Source: BQOK01 sp048388525
Lineage (GTDB): Bacteria; Bacillota; Clostridia; Oscillospirales; Ruminococcaceae
Length of the DNA stretch: 64,000 nucleotides
Direction of reading: 5' to 3'
Assembly (NCBI RefSeq): GCF_048388525.1
Contig: NZ_DBGCTQ010000049.1
Span: forward strand, 62,001-126,000
Position numbers and translations under genes: made by a program. Shown piece after piece: positions 24,030 to 32,607 of the stretch (its first letter is position 1; the number at the start of each line of letters is the position of its first letter). The notes beneath the pieces are model-generated. The model worked only from the letters and a program-made list of their open reading frames with translations. It made no database searches and was not told the DNA's origin.

Positions 24030-25993
24030 GGGCGTTCCTCCTTTTGTTCTTCGGCAGCGGCGGCGCGGGCGGCGGCCACCGCCACGCTGAGCACCGCGAG
24101 ATCGGCGGGCGAAACGCCAGGGATGCGCCCGGCCTGGGCCAGATCCCGGGGGCGCAGCTTTGCCAGCTTTTCCCGGGCTTCCAGCCGGAGGCCCGCCAAG
24201 GGCGCGTAGTCAAAATCCGGCGGGATGAGGGCGCTTTCCATGCGGCGCACCTCTTTGATGGCCCGCTGCTGGCGCTGGATGTAGCCCGCGTAGCGGATTT
24301 CGGTGGCAATGCGCCGGCCAAGGCGCGGGTCGACCCCCTGCCCCGGGCCGATGACCCGGCACACCAGCTCGTAGGTGAGCTCGGGCCGGCGCAGAAGTTC
24401 GGCGGCGCTGGCACCCTTTTCCACCGGGGGAAGGCCCTCGGCGGCAAGCACCTGGTTCAGGGCCGCGGCGCGCACGGTGGTGGATTCCAGCCGGGCGCGC
24501 TCGGTGCGCTTTTGCTCCATCTCCCGCTCAAAGGCCTGCCAGCGGGCGTCGCTCACAAGGCCCGCCTGCCTGCCGATGGGGGTGAGCCGCTCGGCGGCGT
24601 TATCCTGCCGCAGGGTGAGGCGGTATTCGCTGCGGCTGGTCATCATGCGGTAGGGGTCCAGCACGCCTTTGGTAACAAGGTCGTCCACCAGGGTGCCGAT
24701 GTAGGAGGAGTGGCGTGGCAGCACCAGCTGCTCTTTGCCCTTTACGGCCAGGGCCGCGTTCAGGCCCGCCAAGAGCCCCTGGGCCGCGGCCTCCTCGTAG
24801 CCGGAGGTGCCGCAGAATTGGCCCGCGCCGTACAGCCCGGCCACCGCCCGGGTTTCCAGGGTGGGGCGCAGGGCCAGGGGGTCGATGCAATCGTACTCGA
24901 TGGCATAGGCGGGGCGCAGAATTTCGATGCGCTCGAAACCCCGGATGGTGCGGTACATGGCGTTCTGCACATCCTCGGGAAGGCTGGAACTCATGCCCTG
25001 CAGATACATCTCCTCGGTGTTGAGGCCGCAGGGCTCCACAAAGATCTGGTGGCGGTCCTTTTCGGCAAAGCGGACCACCTTATCCTCAATACTGGGGCAG
25101 TAGCGGGGGCCGATCCCCTGGATGGCCCCGCCATAGAGGGGGGAGCGGTGCAGGTTCTGCTGAATGATCCGGTGGGTCTGGGGGTTGGTAAAGGCAATGT
25201 GGCAATCCACCTGGTTTTTCACCCCGCCCATGGGGGTAAGAAAGCTGAAAGGCTCGGGCGGGTCCTCGCCGGGCTGGCGCTCCAGCACCGAAAAGTCGAT
25301 GCTGCGGCGGTGCACCCGGGCGGGGGTGCCGGTCTTGAAGCGGCGCAGGGGCAGGCCCGCCCTTTTGAGGCTTTGAGCCAGCAGCTCGGCTGCGTGCTGG
25401 CCGTCCGGCCCGCTGGGCACGCTGGCATCGCCCACAAAAATGCGGCCCCCCAGGTTCGTGCCGGTGCACAGCACCACGGCGCGGGCCCCGTAAAAGCCGT
25501 GCAGCCGGGTATACACCCCCGCCGCGCGGCCCTGCTCTACCTTTATGTCCACCACCTCGGCCTGCTTGATTTCCAGGCCCGGGCACTGCTCCAGCAGGTG
25601 CTTGGTGTAGGAGTGGTAGGCCTGCCGGTCGATTTGGGCGCGCAGCGAGTGCACGGCCGGGCCCTTGCCCCGGTTGAGCATGCGGCTTTGCAGGGTGGTG
25701 GCGTCGGCCGCAAGGCCCATAACCCCGCCCAGGGCGTCGATCTCGCGCACCAGATGGCCCTTGGCGGTGCCCCCGATGCTGGGGTTGCAGGGCATGTTGC
25801 CAATGCCGTCGAGGCTGAGGGTGAACAGCGCGGTGCGCGCGCCGAGCGCGGACGCGGCGTGCGCCGCCTCGATGCCCGCGTGCCCCGCGCCCACCACGAT
25901 CACATCATACTCACCCAAAGGGAACGCCCCGTTTTGGGCGGGCGCGTGTTCGCCCCGCCCCGCCGGGGCGCCGCTTGCTAAGATTTCCGGCAC
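24026..25993 (-). CDS. mnmG: tRNA uridine-5-carboxymethylaminomethyl(34) synthesis enzyme MnmG
   Basis: A 655-residue FAD enzyme (GidA) that with MnmE makes the cmnm5 modification at wobble U34. The FAD loop YDVIVVGAGHAGIEAAHAA is near the N-terminus, followed by MPCNPSIGGTAKGHLVREID, RRFKTGTPARVHRRSID, and a C-terminal helical domain (LRRPELTYELV, EIRYAGYIQRQ) that binds MnmE. The start is a GTG at 25993 with GGGAG about 9 nt upstream, 25 bp after mnmE; an extra 25 residues precede the usual start of the fold. Overlaps rsmG by 4 bp. Confidence 0.95.
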   Translation of the reverse strand: MPEILASGAPAGRGEHAPAQNGAFPLGEYDVIVVGAGHAGIEAAHAASALGARTALFTLSLDGIGNMPCNPSIGGTAKGHLVREIDALGGVMGLAADATTLQSRMLNRGKGPAVHSLRAQIDRQAYHSYTKHLLEQCPGLEIKQAEVVDIKVEQGRAAGVYTRLHGFYGARAVVLCTGTNLGGRIFVGDASVPSGPDGQHAAELLAQSLKRAGLPLRRFKTGTPARVHRRSIDFSVLERQPGEDPPEPFSFLTPMGGVKNQVDCHIAFTNPQTHRIIQQNLHRSPLYGGAIQGIGPRYCPSIEDKVVRFAEKDRHQIFVEPCGLNTEEMYLQGMSSSLPEDVQNAMYRTIRGFERIEILRPAYAIEYDCIDPLALRPTLETRAVAGLYGAGQFCGTSGYEEAAAQGLLAGLNAALAVKGKEQLVLPRHSSYIGTLVDDLVTKGVLDPYRMMTSRSEYRLTLRQDNAAERLTPIGRQAGLVSDARWQAFEREMEQKRTERARLESTTVRAAALNQVLAAEGLPPVEKGASAAELLRRPELTYELVCRVIGPGQGVDPRLGRRIATEIRYAGYIQRQQRAIKEVRRMESALIPPDFDYAPLAGLRLEAREKLAKLRPRDLAQAGRIPGVSPADLAVLSVAVAAARAAAAEEQKEERP

Positions 25994-26018
25994 CTTTTTA
26001 CTCTCCCTTTTTAACCGT

Positions 26019-27392
26019 TTACTTGCCCACGCAAAACTTTGAAAACACTTCCTCCACCACGGAGGCGGCGGCGTCCTCGCCCGAAAGGCGGCACAGCGCG
26101 GCCAGCGCGTCGTCCACACAGACGCTCACTGCGTCCAGCCCAAAGCCGCCGGCCAGCGCTTCCAGCGCGTCGGCCAGGGCGGCGCGCGCCTCCACCGCCG
26201 CGGCCAGCTGCCGCTGGCTCACAAGGCAGGGGGCGGCAAGATCGAGCTCCGCCACGCCCAGCACCCGGGCCACCGCAGCCTCCAGCTGCGCAAGGCCGCC
26301 GCCCCGGCCCGCGGCCATGCGCACAACAGCGCTGAACCCGCCTTGCAGCACGGCTTCGTCGAACCGCTGGGGCAGGTCGTTTTTGTTGATGAGGGCCACG
26401 GCCCGCCGCCCGGCGCAGGCGCGCGCAAGTTCCCGGTCGGCAGGCAGAGCGGGGCTGGAGCCGTCGAACACGGCCAGCACCAGCCCGGCCTGGGCCAGCT
26501 TTTCGCGGCTTCGGCGGATGCCCTCGGCCTCGACCAGGTCGCCGGTTTCGCGCAGGCCGGCGGTATCGAACAGGTTCAGGCGCACCCCGCCCAGCATGAC
26601 CGCCTGCTCCACCACGTCGCGGGTGGTGCCCGCCACGGGGGTGACGATGGCCCGGTCGAACCCGGCCAGCAAATTTAAAAGGGTGGATTTGCCCACGTTG
26701 GGGCTGCCCACGATGGCCGTATCCACCCCCTGGCGCAGCACCGCGCCCGCGCCGTAGCTTTCCACCAGGGCCGACACGCCGGCCAGTACCTCCCCCAGGG
26801 CCTTTTGCAGGGCTGCGGGCTCCAGCGCGGGCACATCCTCCTCGGGAAAATCGACCCAGGCGGCCAGATGCCCGGCCAGGGCCAGCAGGGTTTGCCTGTA
26901 GCCCCCGATCTGTTTTGCCAGGGCGCCGCCCAGGGCGTGCTCGGCCAGGGCCGCGCCCTGGCGGCCGGCGGCGGAGATCACATCCATGACGGCCTCGGCC
27001 TGGGTGAGGCTGATGCGGCCGTTCAAAAAGGCGCGCTTTGTGTACTCGCCGGGGCCGGCGGGCGCAGCGCCCGCGGCGATGCAGGCTTCGATCAGGGTTT
27101 GGGCGATGACCTGGCCCCCGTGGCAGGAGAGCTCCACCACGTCCTCGCCGGTATAGCTGCGGGGGGCGCGGAAGAACAGGGCCACGCCCTCGTCCAGGGT
27201 GCAGCCCCTTGCCTGAAAGTGCCCGAACAGCGCGGTGTAGCCCCGCGCGTTTTCCACCTTTTTGGCCGGGTCCTGTGGAAAAAACACCCGGGCCGCCACG
27301 GAATAAGCCCCGGGGCCGGACAGGCGCACCACGGCGATGCCCCCCGCCCCCGGGGGGGTGGCCTGGGCCACAATGGTGGACGGCTGCGCCAT
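26019..27392 (-). CDS. mnmE: tRNA modification GTPase MnmE
   Basis: A 457-residue GTPase (TrmE) partnering MnmG in U34 modification. The N-terminal tetrahydrofolate-binding domain begins IVAQATPPGAGGIAVVRLSG. The G domain has GSPNVGKSTLLN (G1), GTTRDVV (G2), DTAGLRETGD (G3) and NKND (G4). It ends FSKFCVGK, where the usual C-terminal motif is FCIGK with the conserved Cys. The ATG at 27392 has AAAGGGGG upstream. It is the first gene of the mnmE-mnmG-rsmG-noc unit; in most Firmicutes jag lies directly upstream, but here accessory genes intervene. Confidence 0.97.
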   Translation of the reverse strand: MAQPSTIVAQATPPGAGGIAVVRLSGPGAYSVAARVFFPQDPAKKVENARGYTALFGHFQARGCTLDEGVALFFRAPRSYTGEDVVELSCHGGQVIAQTLIEACIAAGAAPAGPGEYTKRAFLNGRISLTQAEAVMDVISAAGRQGAALAEHALGGALAKQIGGYRQTLLALAGHLAAWVDFPEEDVPALEPAALQKALGEVLAGVSALVESYGAGAVLRQGVDTAIVGSPNVGKSTLLNLLAGFDRAIVTPVAGTTRDVVEQAVMLGGVRLNLFDTAGLRETGDLVEAEGIRRSREKLAQAGLVLAVFDGSSPALPADRELARACAGRRAVALINKNDLPQRFDEAVLQGGFSAVVRMAAGRGGGLAQLEAAVARVLGVAELDLAAPCLVSQRQLAAAVEARAALADALEALAGGFGLDAVSVCVDDALAALCRLSGEDAAASVVEEVFSKFCVGK

Positions 27393-27521
27393 AGAAAAGC
27401 CCCCTTTACACAAAAAGTTCCGATTTATTGTAGCACACACCGAAAGCAAGGGCAAGCGGGGCGCACCTTGCGGGCGTTCGGCCCGCGGCTGCCGCCCGGC
27501 GCACCCAAACGGGCCGAAGGC

Positions 27522-28313
27522 TCATTTTCGGAAGATATCCAGCGCATGGCTTGTGATGCCCCACAGATCGCTGCGCTCACAGGTCGCAAAGTGGTATTGA
27601 AGGTACAGCGCAAAGGCGGCGGCATCCATGGCGTCCACCGCCTCGCGCATGAAGAGGGCGCAGCCGTCGGCGGCCACATAATGCAGCCGGGTGACGGGGA
27701 ACGGGGCCATGAGCGCGTCGATCTCCTCTTTGCGGACAAGCTCAAACAGGTCTTTGGGCTGGGAGCGGGCGGCAAAGGTGCGGCCATCGAGCAGGCCCTC
27801 GGCCACATATTGGGCAACGTTGACATTGCCGCGGTGAAAGCCCTCGTCCAGCAGGCAGCCGTCAGAAATGACATAGGCGGCAAAGACCACACCGCCCGGT
27901 TTGGTGACCCGGATCGCCTCGCGCAGGGCCTGGCGTTTGTCCGGCACGCTATAGAGATGGTACAGCGGCCCCAGCAGCAGCGTGATATCATAGGCATCGG
28001 CCGGAAATGAGGACAGATCCAGGGCGTTGCCCAGGGTGACGGACACGGTTTCGCCCGGGCGGGTGTTTTGGCGAAAGAGCTCCACCTGCCGCGGCACCAG
28101 CTCCACCGCGTCGACGGCATAGCCCCGGCGCGCCAGCGCGTGGGAATAGCGGCCGGTTCCGGCCCCGATTTCCAGCACGCGGCTGCCGGGGCGGAGGTAT
28201 TTTTCAATGTAGCGCATGGTGGTGAGGAACTCAACGGAACCATGCTGGACGGCCAGGCGGCCGTCCTCGTTGTAATGATCGTAAAAATCGATCAGGTATT
28301 GGTTTGTTTGCAT
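27522..28313 (-). CDS. Class I SAM-dependent methyltransferase
   Basis: A 263-residue methyltransferase. Motif I is SRVLEIGAGTGRYSHALARRG, with the acidic ribose contact in VDAVELVPRQVE, then the post-I VTLGNALDLSSF and motif IV YDITLLLGPLYHL, and RVTKPGGVVFAAYV. Substrate cannot be assigned; UbiE/small-molecule-type enzymes look most alike. The ATG at 28313 has GAGAGG upstream. It lies 28 bp after the TetR gene on the same strand and may be co-regulated by it. It marks the left end of the accessory block inserted between mnmE and jag. Confidence 0.85.
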   Translation of the reverse strand: MQTNQYLIDFYDHYNEDGRLAVQHGSVEFLTTMRYIEKYLRPGSRVLEIGAGTGRYSHALARRGYAVDAVELVPRQVELFRQNTRPGETVSVTLGNALDLSSFPADAYDITLLLGPLYHLYSVPDKRQALREAIRVTKPGGVVFAAYVISDGCLLDEGFHRGNVNVAQYVAEGLLDGRTFAARSQPKDLFELVRKEEIDALMAPFPVTRLHYVAADGCALFMREAVDAMDAAAFALYLQYHFATCERSDLWGITSHALDIFRK

Positions 28314-28341
28314 ACTGCACCTCTCCCCTTTTTTTTCGCCG

Positions 28342-28929
28342 TCAGGCAGAACCGCGGGTGGCCGGTGTTTGCCGCTGCAAAAAAGCCGACAGGACATTTG
28401 CCACCATGTTTTCCACATCGCGTTCCCCGAGCGTCAGCTTGTTTGTTGCCGCCAGGACCGCGATCCCGTGGGTATAAAGAAACAGATCCAAAAAAACGAC
28501 CTTTGCGCGCTCCGGGTCCAGATCCAGGGCCCGGGCGAAGGCCGCCGCCTTTTTTTCGTTGCCGCGCTCTTTGTAAAAATCCTGCGGGCGGTGCAGGGCC
28601 AGGTCCATGTCGCTGATGAACAGCAGCCGGAACAGGTTGGGCTCCTGCCGGGCAAATTCCACATAGGAGAGCGGGAGGAGCAGGCCGGGGCCGACCCGGG
28701 AGCCGGCGCGGTAAGCGGCCACATAGCGCTCGTAATATTCGTAGGCAAACGCAAGAAATTCACTTTTTAACTGCTCCATGTTTTCGTAGCAGGTAAAGAG
28801 CGGCCGGGTGGAGCACTGCAGCTTGCCCGCAATGCTGCGGGCGTTCACCGCTTCAAAGCCCGCTTGCCTTGTAAGTTCCAGAGCCGTATCCAAAATCATC
28901 TGCCGGGTTATTTTTGCTTTAGGCGGCAT
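28342..28929 (-). CDS. TetR-family transcriptional regulator
   Basis: A 195-residue repressor. The N-terminal HTH is KITRQMILDTALELTRQAGF ... VNARSIAGKLQCSTRPLFTCYENMEQLK, which matches the TetR pattern closely. The C-terminal 140 residues are helical with aromatic residues expected for a ligand pocket (YVEFARQEPNLFRLLFISD). A 19-bp candidate operator lies 31 bp upstream at 28960. The gene is divergent from a MATE-transporter-like remnant, the kind of target such regulators often control. Confidence 0.9.
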   Translation of the reverse strand: MPPKAKITRQMILDTALELTRQAGFEAVNARSIAGKLQCSTRPLFTCYENMEQLKSEFLAFAYEYYERYVAAYRAGSRVGPGLLLPLSYVEFARQEPNLFRLLFISDMDLALHRPQDFYKERGNEKKAAAFARALDLDPERAKVVFLDLFLYTHGIAVLAATNKLTLGERDVENMVANVLSAFLQRQTPATRGSA

Positions 28930-28959
28930 AGCCGTTCACTCTCCATTTGATCTTATTTT

Positions 28960-28978
28960 GTTACAAGCGTTATGTAAC
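28960..28978. promoter_or_regulatory. Candidate TetR operator
   Basis: GTTACAAGCGTTATGTAAC has perfect 6-bp inverted arms (GTTACA/TGTAAC) around 7 nt, immediately upstream of the TetR gene start. Size and symmetry fit an autoregulatory TetR operator; binding is inferred. Confidence 0.5.
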
Positions 28979-28994
28979 TATTGTTGCACATTAA

Positions 28995-29153
28995 GACAAG
29001 CTTGTCAACGGTATTGGGGGAATAGACGGCATTTTATACGCAAGCCCCACAGCGGATTATCTGACCGCGCTGATCGTGGCGCTGCTGCTGCGGCATAACG
29101 GAAAGAGCCCGCAAAAAAGCGGCGGCGTTCTATCCGGCCAGGACCAAAGATGA
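28995..29153 (+). pseudogene. 3' remnant of a MATE-type efflux transporter
   Basis: An open plus-strand frame without a start reads GGIDGILYASPTADYLTAL followed by IVALLLRHNGKSP and a stop at 29151-29153. This looks like the last transmembrane segment and tail of a MATE-family exporter (the common G-x-x-P-x-A-D pattern before the final helix). No Shine-Dalgarno or start precedes it; a stop is in frame at 28992. Its position divergent from TetR suggests the rest of the transporter was deleted. The match is short, so the family call is tentative. Confidence 0.5.
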
Positions 29154-29221
29154 GAGGACAGGCCCTTTTCCATGGGGTATAATAAAACCTGCAGCGGCCG
29201 GGGCATTGAAAGGGAAACGAT

Positions 29222-30127
29222 ATGGAGTGGAATGAAAAGCTACAGATCATCATCGACTATGTGGAAAACCGCCTGCAGCGCCGGCAGGAGCCGATTGATC
29301 CGCGGGAGATCGCGGAGATTGCGGGCTGCTCCTTTGGCTTTTTTCAAAAGGTATTTTGCTATATGAACGGCATCAGCTTTTCAGAGTATGTGCGTTCCAG
29401 AAAAATGACCTTGGCCGGATACGAGCTGAAGAGCACGGATAAAAGAGTGGTGGAGGTGAGTTATCAGTATGGGTACGACTCGCCCACTTCCTTTACAAAA
29501 GCCTTCCAGCAATTTCACGGGGCTACGCCCAAGGACGCGCGCCGGCAGGATGTGAGGCTGCGGGCGGTGCCGAAAATGCAGCTCCCGGTGAAACAGGAAT
29601 ATCAATGGAAGCTGGAGCAAAAGGGCCCCTTTCGCCTGATCGGGACGAGCCTTCGCCTATCCCGCAGAAACGGGGACCACGCTGCCAAGATACCGGGATT
29701 TTGGAGCGACTGCCAGAAGAACGGCACCTTTTCCCGGCTGGCCTCCATGGACGCCGGAACGCCGAAGGGGCTGTTCGGCCTGTTCCGCCGGGATGAGAAA
29801 AACCCGGATGCCCTGGAGTATTGCATTATGGTAAAGGCAGATGCGGCGTTGCCGGAGGGCTGGACGGAAATTGTGATACCAAAAACCGCCTGGGCGGTTT
29901 TTGACTGTGTGGGCCCTGTGCCCCAGGCCATCCAGAATGGGTGGAGATTTCTCGAGGAGGAGTGGCTGGTGAACTATCCGTTTGAGCATGCAAACTGCCC
30001 GGAGCTGGAGTGGTACAGCGATGGAAACGCTTACGCGGCGGATTATTGGAGCCAGATCCTGATCCCGGTGGCGGACGGCAAACAATCGGCCTGCAAACAA
30101 ACAGACAGGAGAACCAAAAATGAATAA
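29222..30127 (+). CDS. AraC-type regulator with GyrI-like effector domain
   Basis: A 301-residue regulator. The N-terminal 105 residues hold two HTH motifs: DPREIAEIAGCSFGFFQKVF and VVEVSYQYGYDSPTSFTKAF, ending HGATPKDAR as in AraC/MarA-SoxS-Rob proteins. From about residue 115 a GyrI-like small-molecule-binding domain follows (FRLIGTSLRLSRR, KGLFGLFRRDEKNP, EYCIMVKADAALPEGWTEI, PKTAWAVFDCVGPVPQAIQ). Such BmrR/Rob-like sensors respond to hydrophobic compounds. Candidate -10 TATAAT at 29178 and a purine-rich AAAGGGAAACGAT before the ATG. It overlaps the next gene by 8 bp. Confidence 0.9.
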   Translation: MEWNEKLQIIIDYVENRLQRRQEPIDPREIAEIAGCSFGFFQKVFCYMNGISFSEYVRSRKMTLAGYELKSTDKRVVEVSYQYGYDSPTSFTKAFQQFHGATPKDARRQDVRLRAVPKMQLPVKQEYQWKLEQKGPFRLIGTSLRLSRRNGDHAAKIPGFWSDCQKNGTFSRLASMDAGTPKGLFGLFRRDEKNPDALEYCIMVKADAALPEGWTEIVIPKTAWAVFDCVGPVPQAIQNGWRFLEEEWLVNYPFEHANCPELEWYSDGNAYAADYWSQILIPVADGKQSACKQTDRRTKNE

Positions 30128-30638
30128 CCCTTTTCGGATCGAAAAAAGAGAGAGCTTTCGCGTTGTGGGCTTTTTGATGCAAACGACAAACCACCGGGGC
30201 GAGGGCCGAAGGGCAATCCCCGCGCATTGGGCGGGCTTTCGGGCGGAACACCGGGACGAAGCGCTGCTGGCCCTGGCAAAGCAGGAGCCGCAGGGCCTGT
30301 TCGGGATTCATCTATACAACACAGACCCGGCAGACCCCAAAAAATTTGAGTATCTGATCGCTGTTTCCAGCGACCGCGACGCGCCGGATGGATTTGCGGA
30401 ATACACCGTTCCGGCCATGACCTGGGCGGTGTTTCCCTGCAGGCTGGAAACCCTGGGAAAAACCGAGGCCATGGCGATTTTGAAATGGCTGCCCAAATCG
30501 GACTACAGGCCGCTCAACAAGGGCTATCTCACCGGCAGGATGAAAGCGGGAGCGCCGGATGTGGAATATTACGGAAAAGACGGGCTTGTGGAGGTGTGGA
30601 TCGCCGTGAGGGAGAAACAAGAAGGAAAGCGGCCTTGA
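30120..30638 (+). CDS. Stand-alone GyrI-like effector-binding protein
   Basis: A 172-residue protein without an HTH that reads like the effector domain of the preceding regulator: RIEKRESFRVVGFLMQTTN, GLFGIHLYNTDPADPKKFEYLIAVSS, EYTVPAMTWAVFPCRLETLGKT and a final VEYYGKDGLVEVWIAV. GyrI-like proteins (SbmC) bind small molecules or protect against gyrase poisons. It overlaps the AraC-GyrI gene by 8 bp, so the two are translationally coupled; the pair looks like a duplication in which this copy lost the DNA-binding part. Confidence 0.8.
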   Translation: MNNPFRIEKRESFRVVGFLMQTTNHRGEGRRAIPAHWAGFRAEHRDEALLALAKQEPQGLFGIHLYNTDPADPKKFEYLIAVSSDRDAPDGFAEYTVPAMTWAVFPCRLETLGKTEAMAILKWLPKSDYRPLNKGYLTGRMKAGAPDVEYYGKDGLVEVWIAVREKQEGKRP

Positions 30639-30818
30639 TCAACAAGGCCGCCCGACAAAACAAACGGGAATTGGATCATTCCGTCATTGAAGAAAATACA
30701 AGGTTTATTATGGAGCAAATATCCAACTAAAGTTGTGTTTACCGGGCCTGTACCTTTCGTTGGAAAAGCACTTTTTATGAATTATCATCAAGCCAGAAGC
30801 TGTTGGAGGACAATAAGG

Positions 30819-31292
30819 ATGAGTGAAAAATACACGTTTCAGGATTTTTTAGCTTCCGTGGATGGGGAGAACCAAAAATTTGTGAGCGAAGTGCATAACG
30901 AGCTGACCGGGCTTGGCTGCAAGGCCGAGGTGAAGGCCGCGAGGAGCGGATATGTGGTTTCCTACAGCCTGAACAAAAAGACCCTCGCCAATTATGTGTT
31001 CCGCAAAAAAGGGCTGATGGCCCGCATCTACGCGGGCCATATTGCCCAGTACATGGAACTTTTGGAGCTGCTGCCCGACAGCATGGTATGCGCCATTCAG
31101 GCAGCGCCGGTCTGCAAGCGCCTGGTGGACCCGGCGGCCTGCAACCAAACGTGCTCCATGGGCTACGACTTCCTTTTAAAGGGCGAACGGCTGCAAAGGT
31201 GCCGCAACAATGCGTTTATGTTTTTGCTTGATGAAGAGAGCAGGCCCCACGTGAGAGCGTTGTTGCTGCAGGAAGCCGGCGCGCTGGTTTGA
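30819..31292 (+). CDS. Conserved-type cysteine-containing protein of unknown function
   Basis: A 157-residue cytoplasmic protein. It begins with an acidic helix (FQDFLASVDGENQKFVSEVHNEL), then a basic beta region (CKAEVKAARSGYVVSYSLNKK). The C-terminal half has spaced cysteines: CAIQAAPVCKRL, ACNQTCSMGYDF and QRCRNN, which could bind a metal. I do not recognise the family name. The ATG at 30819 was chosen because GGAGGA and AAGGA lie upstream; the frame opens 44 codons earlier without a ribosome site. It stands alone, 180 bp after the GyrI-like gene. Confidence 0.65.
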   Translation: MSEKYTFQDFLASVDGENQKFVSEVHNELTGLGCKAEVKAARSGYVVSYSLNKKTLANYVFRKKGLMARIYAGHIAQYMELLELLPDSMVCAIQAAPVCKRLVDPAACNQTCSMGYDFLLKGERLQRCRNNAFMFLLDEESRPHVRALLLQEAGALV

Positions 31293-31329
31293 CCGGGATC
31301 CAATGCCATTCCTCTGAATCTTTTTTCCT

Positions 31330-32607
31330 TCATTCCTTCAGTGCCGTTAACGGCGCGACGAATACCCCGTCCGGCCGCTGATATGCGGCATTGGCCAGGC
31401 CGCAGAGGACGCAGAGGACAGCGGGGGGCTTGCCCTTTGGATCCTGCGCGATCTGCTTTTTGATCTCAAGAAGATTCTGTGCCGCCGCGTCGATCTGGTT
31501 GGCCCCCAGCTTGATTTCAAAGGCGCACCACTGGCCGTCGGGCAGCTCCACCACCGCGTCGATCTCCTGATTTTTGTAGTCCTGGTAGTGATAAAGGTTT
31601 CCGCCGAAGGATTCGGCATAAATGCGCAGGTCCCGCTCGCACAGGGCCTCGAACAGGAAACCAAGGGTTTGCAGGTCGCCCAACAGCCCCGACGGTGCGG
31701 CCTTCAGCAGGGCACAGGCCAGGGACGGGTCGGCAAAGTGCCGCTTTTCCGCCTGCTTGACCCGGACGGAGGAGCGGATGCCGGCGGAAAAGGGCGGCTG
31801 GTCGTCGGTGAGAAAAAGCCGCTTGAAAATATCCAGATAAGCCGCCACGGTATTGCCGTCGATGTCCTCATCATCCACCGCCTTCACGTCCCGCATGAGG
31901 GTCTTGTTGGTGACGGTGGTGCTCTCGTTGCGGGCCAGAGAACGCAGCAGCAGGCGCATTTTGCGGGTATCGCGCTTTACGCCGTCGATGCGGTATACAT
32001 CGTCGGCGATGACAGCGTTCAGGTATTCCATGGGAAGCAGCGCGGCCTGCTGCAAGGGCAGGCCCAAGCTGCCCGGCCAACCGCCGCGGACGATCAGTTC
32101 AATGAGCTTTTTTAAATCCACCTCGCCGGTCATAACGGGGGTCAACTCGCCGCGGCACAGCTTTTCCAGGGACACCTTTCCACTGGAATCGCCGGATTCC
32201 CAGAGGGCCATGGGGCGCATCCGCAGCCGGGCAATCCGGCCCGCACCGCTGTGGAGGATGCCTTTATGGTTTGGGGTAGCGGAGCCGGTAAGGATAAACT
32301 GCCCCTTTTGGGCGGTTTGATCGACCCTGTATCGCACCGCATCCCAAAGGGGCGGCACCTCCTGCCATTCGTCAATGAGGCGGGGCGTTTCGCCCTCCAG
32401 CACTAAAGCCGGGGACAGCTCCGCCAGCTTCCGGTTCTGAAAATTGCCGGCGGGGTCGCCGATGCAGATCCCGCTCCTGCTGTGGTAAGTAGAGGTCCAG
32501 GTTTTGCCGCACCACTTGGGGCCCTCGATACAGACGGCGCCAAAGGCGGACAGATATTCTTCCAGCTTTTGGTCAATGATGCGCGGCCTATAGCTTTGCT
32601 GTTCCAC
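31330..32607 (-). CDS. AAA-type ATPase with DUF4143 C-terminal domain
   Basis: A 425-residue protein of the widespread prokaryotic AAA_14/DUF4143 family. The P-loop is IEGPKWCGKTWTS at about residue 30; the Walker B-like PRLIDEWQEVP follows, then a sensor-like ILTGSATP. The C-terminal DUF4143 part has FLFEALCERDLRIYAE, YHYQDYKNQEIDAVVEL and WCAFEIKLGANQ, which is a PD-(D/E)xK-like nuclease pattern (D..E-x-K). Cellular role is unknown; such genes move between genomes. It is preceded by an AT-rich region with 23-bp-period repeats and has GAGG about 9 nt before its start. Confidence 0.9.
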   Translation of the reverse strand: MEQQSYRPRIIDQKLEEYLSAFGAVCIEGPKWCGKTWTSTYHSRSGICIGDPAGNFQNRKLAELSPALVLEGETPRLIDEWQEVPPLWDAVRYRVDQTAQKGQFILTGSATPNHKGILHSGAGRIARLRMRPMALWESGDSSGKVSLEKLCRGELTPVMTGEVDLKKLIELIVRGGWPGSLGLPLQQAALLPMEYLNAVIADDVYRIDGVKRDTRKMRLLLRSLARNESTTVTNKTLMRDVKAVDDEDIDGNTVAAYLDIFKRLFLTDDQPPFSAGIRSSVRVKQAEKRHFADPSLACALLKAAPSGLLGDLQTLGFLFEALCERDLRIYAESFGGNLYHYQDYKNQEIDAVVELPDGQWCAFEIKLGANQIDAAAQNLLEIKKQIAQDPKGKPPAVLCVLCGLANAAYQRPDGVFVAPLTALKE

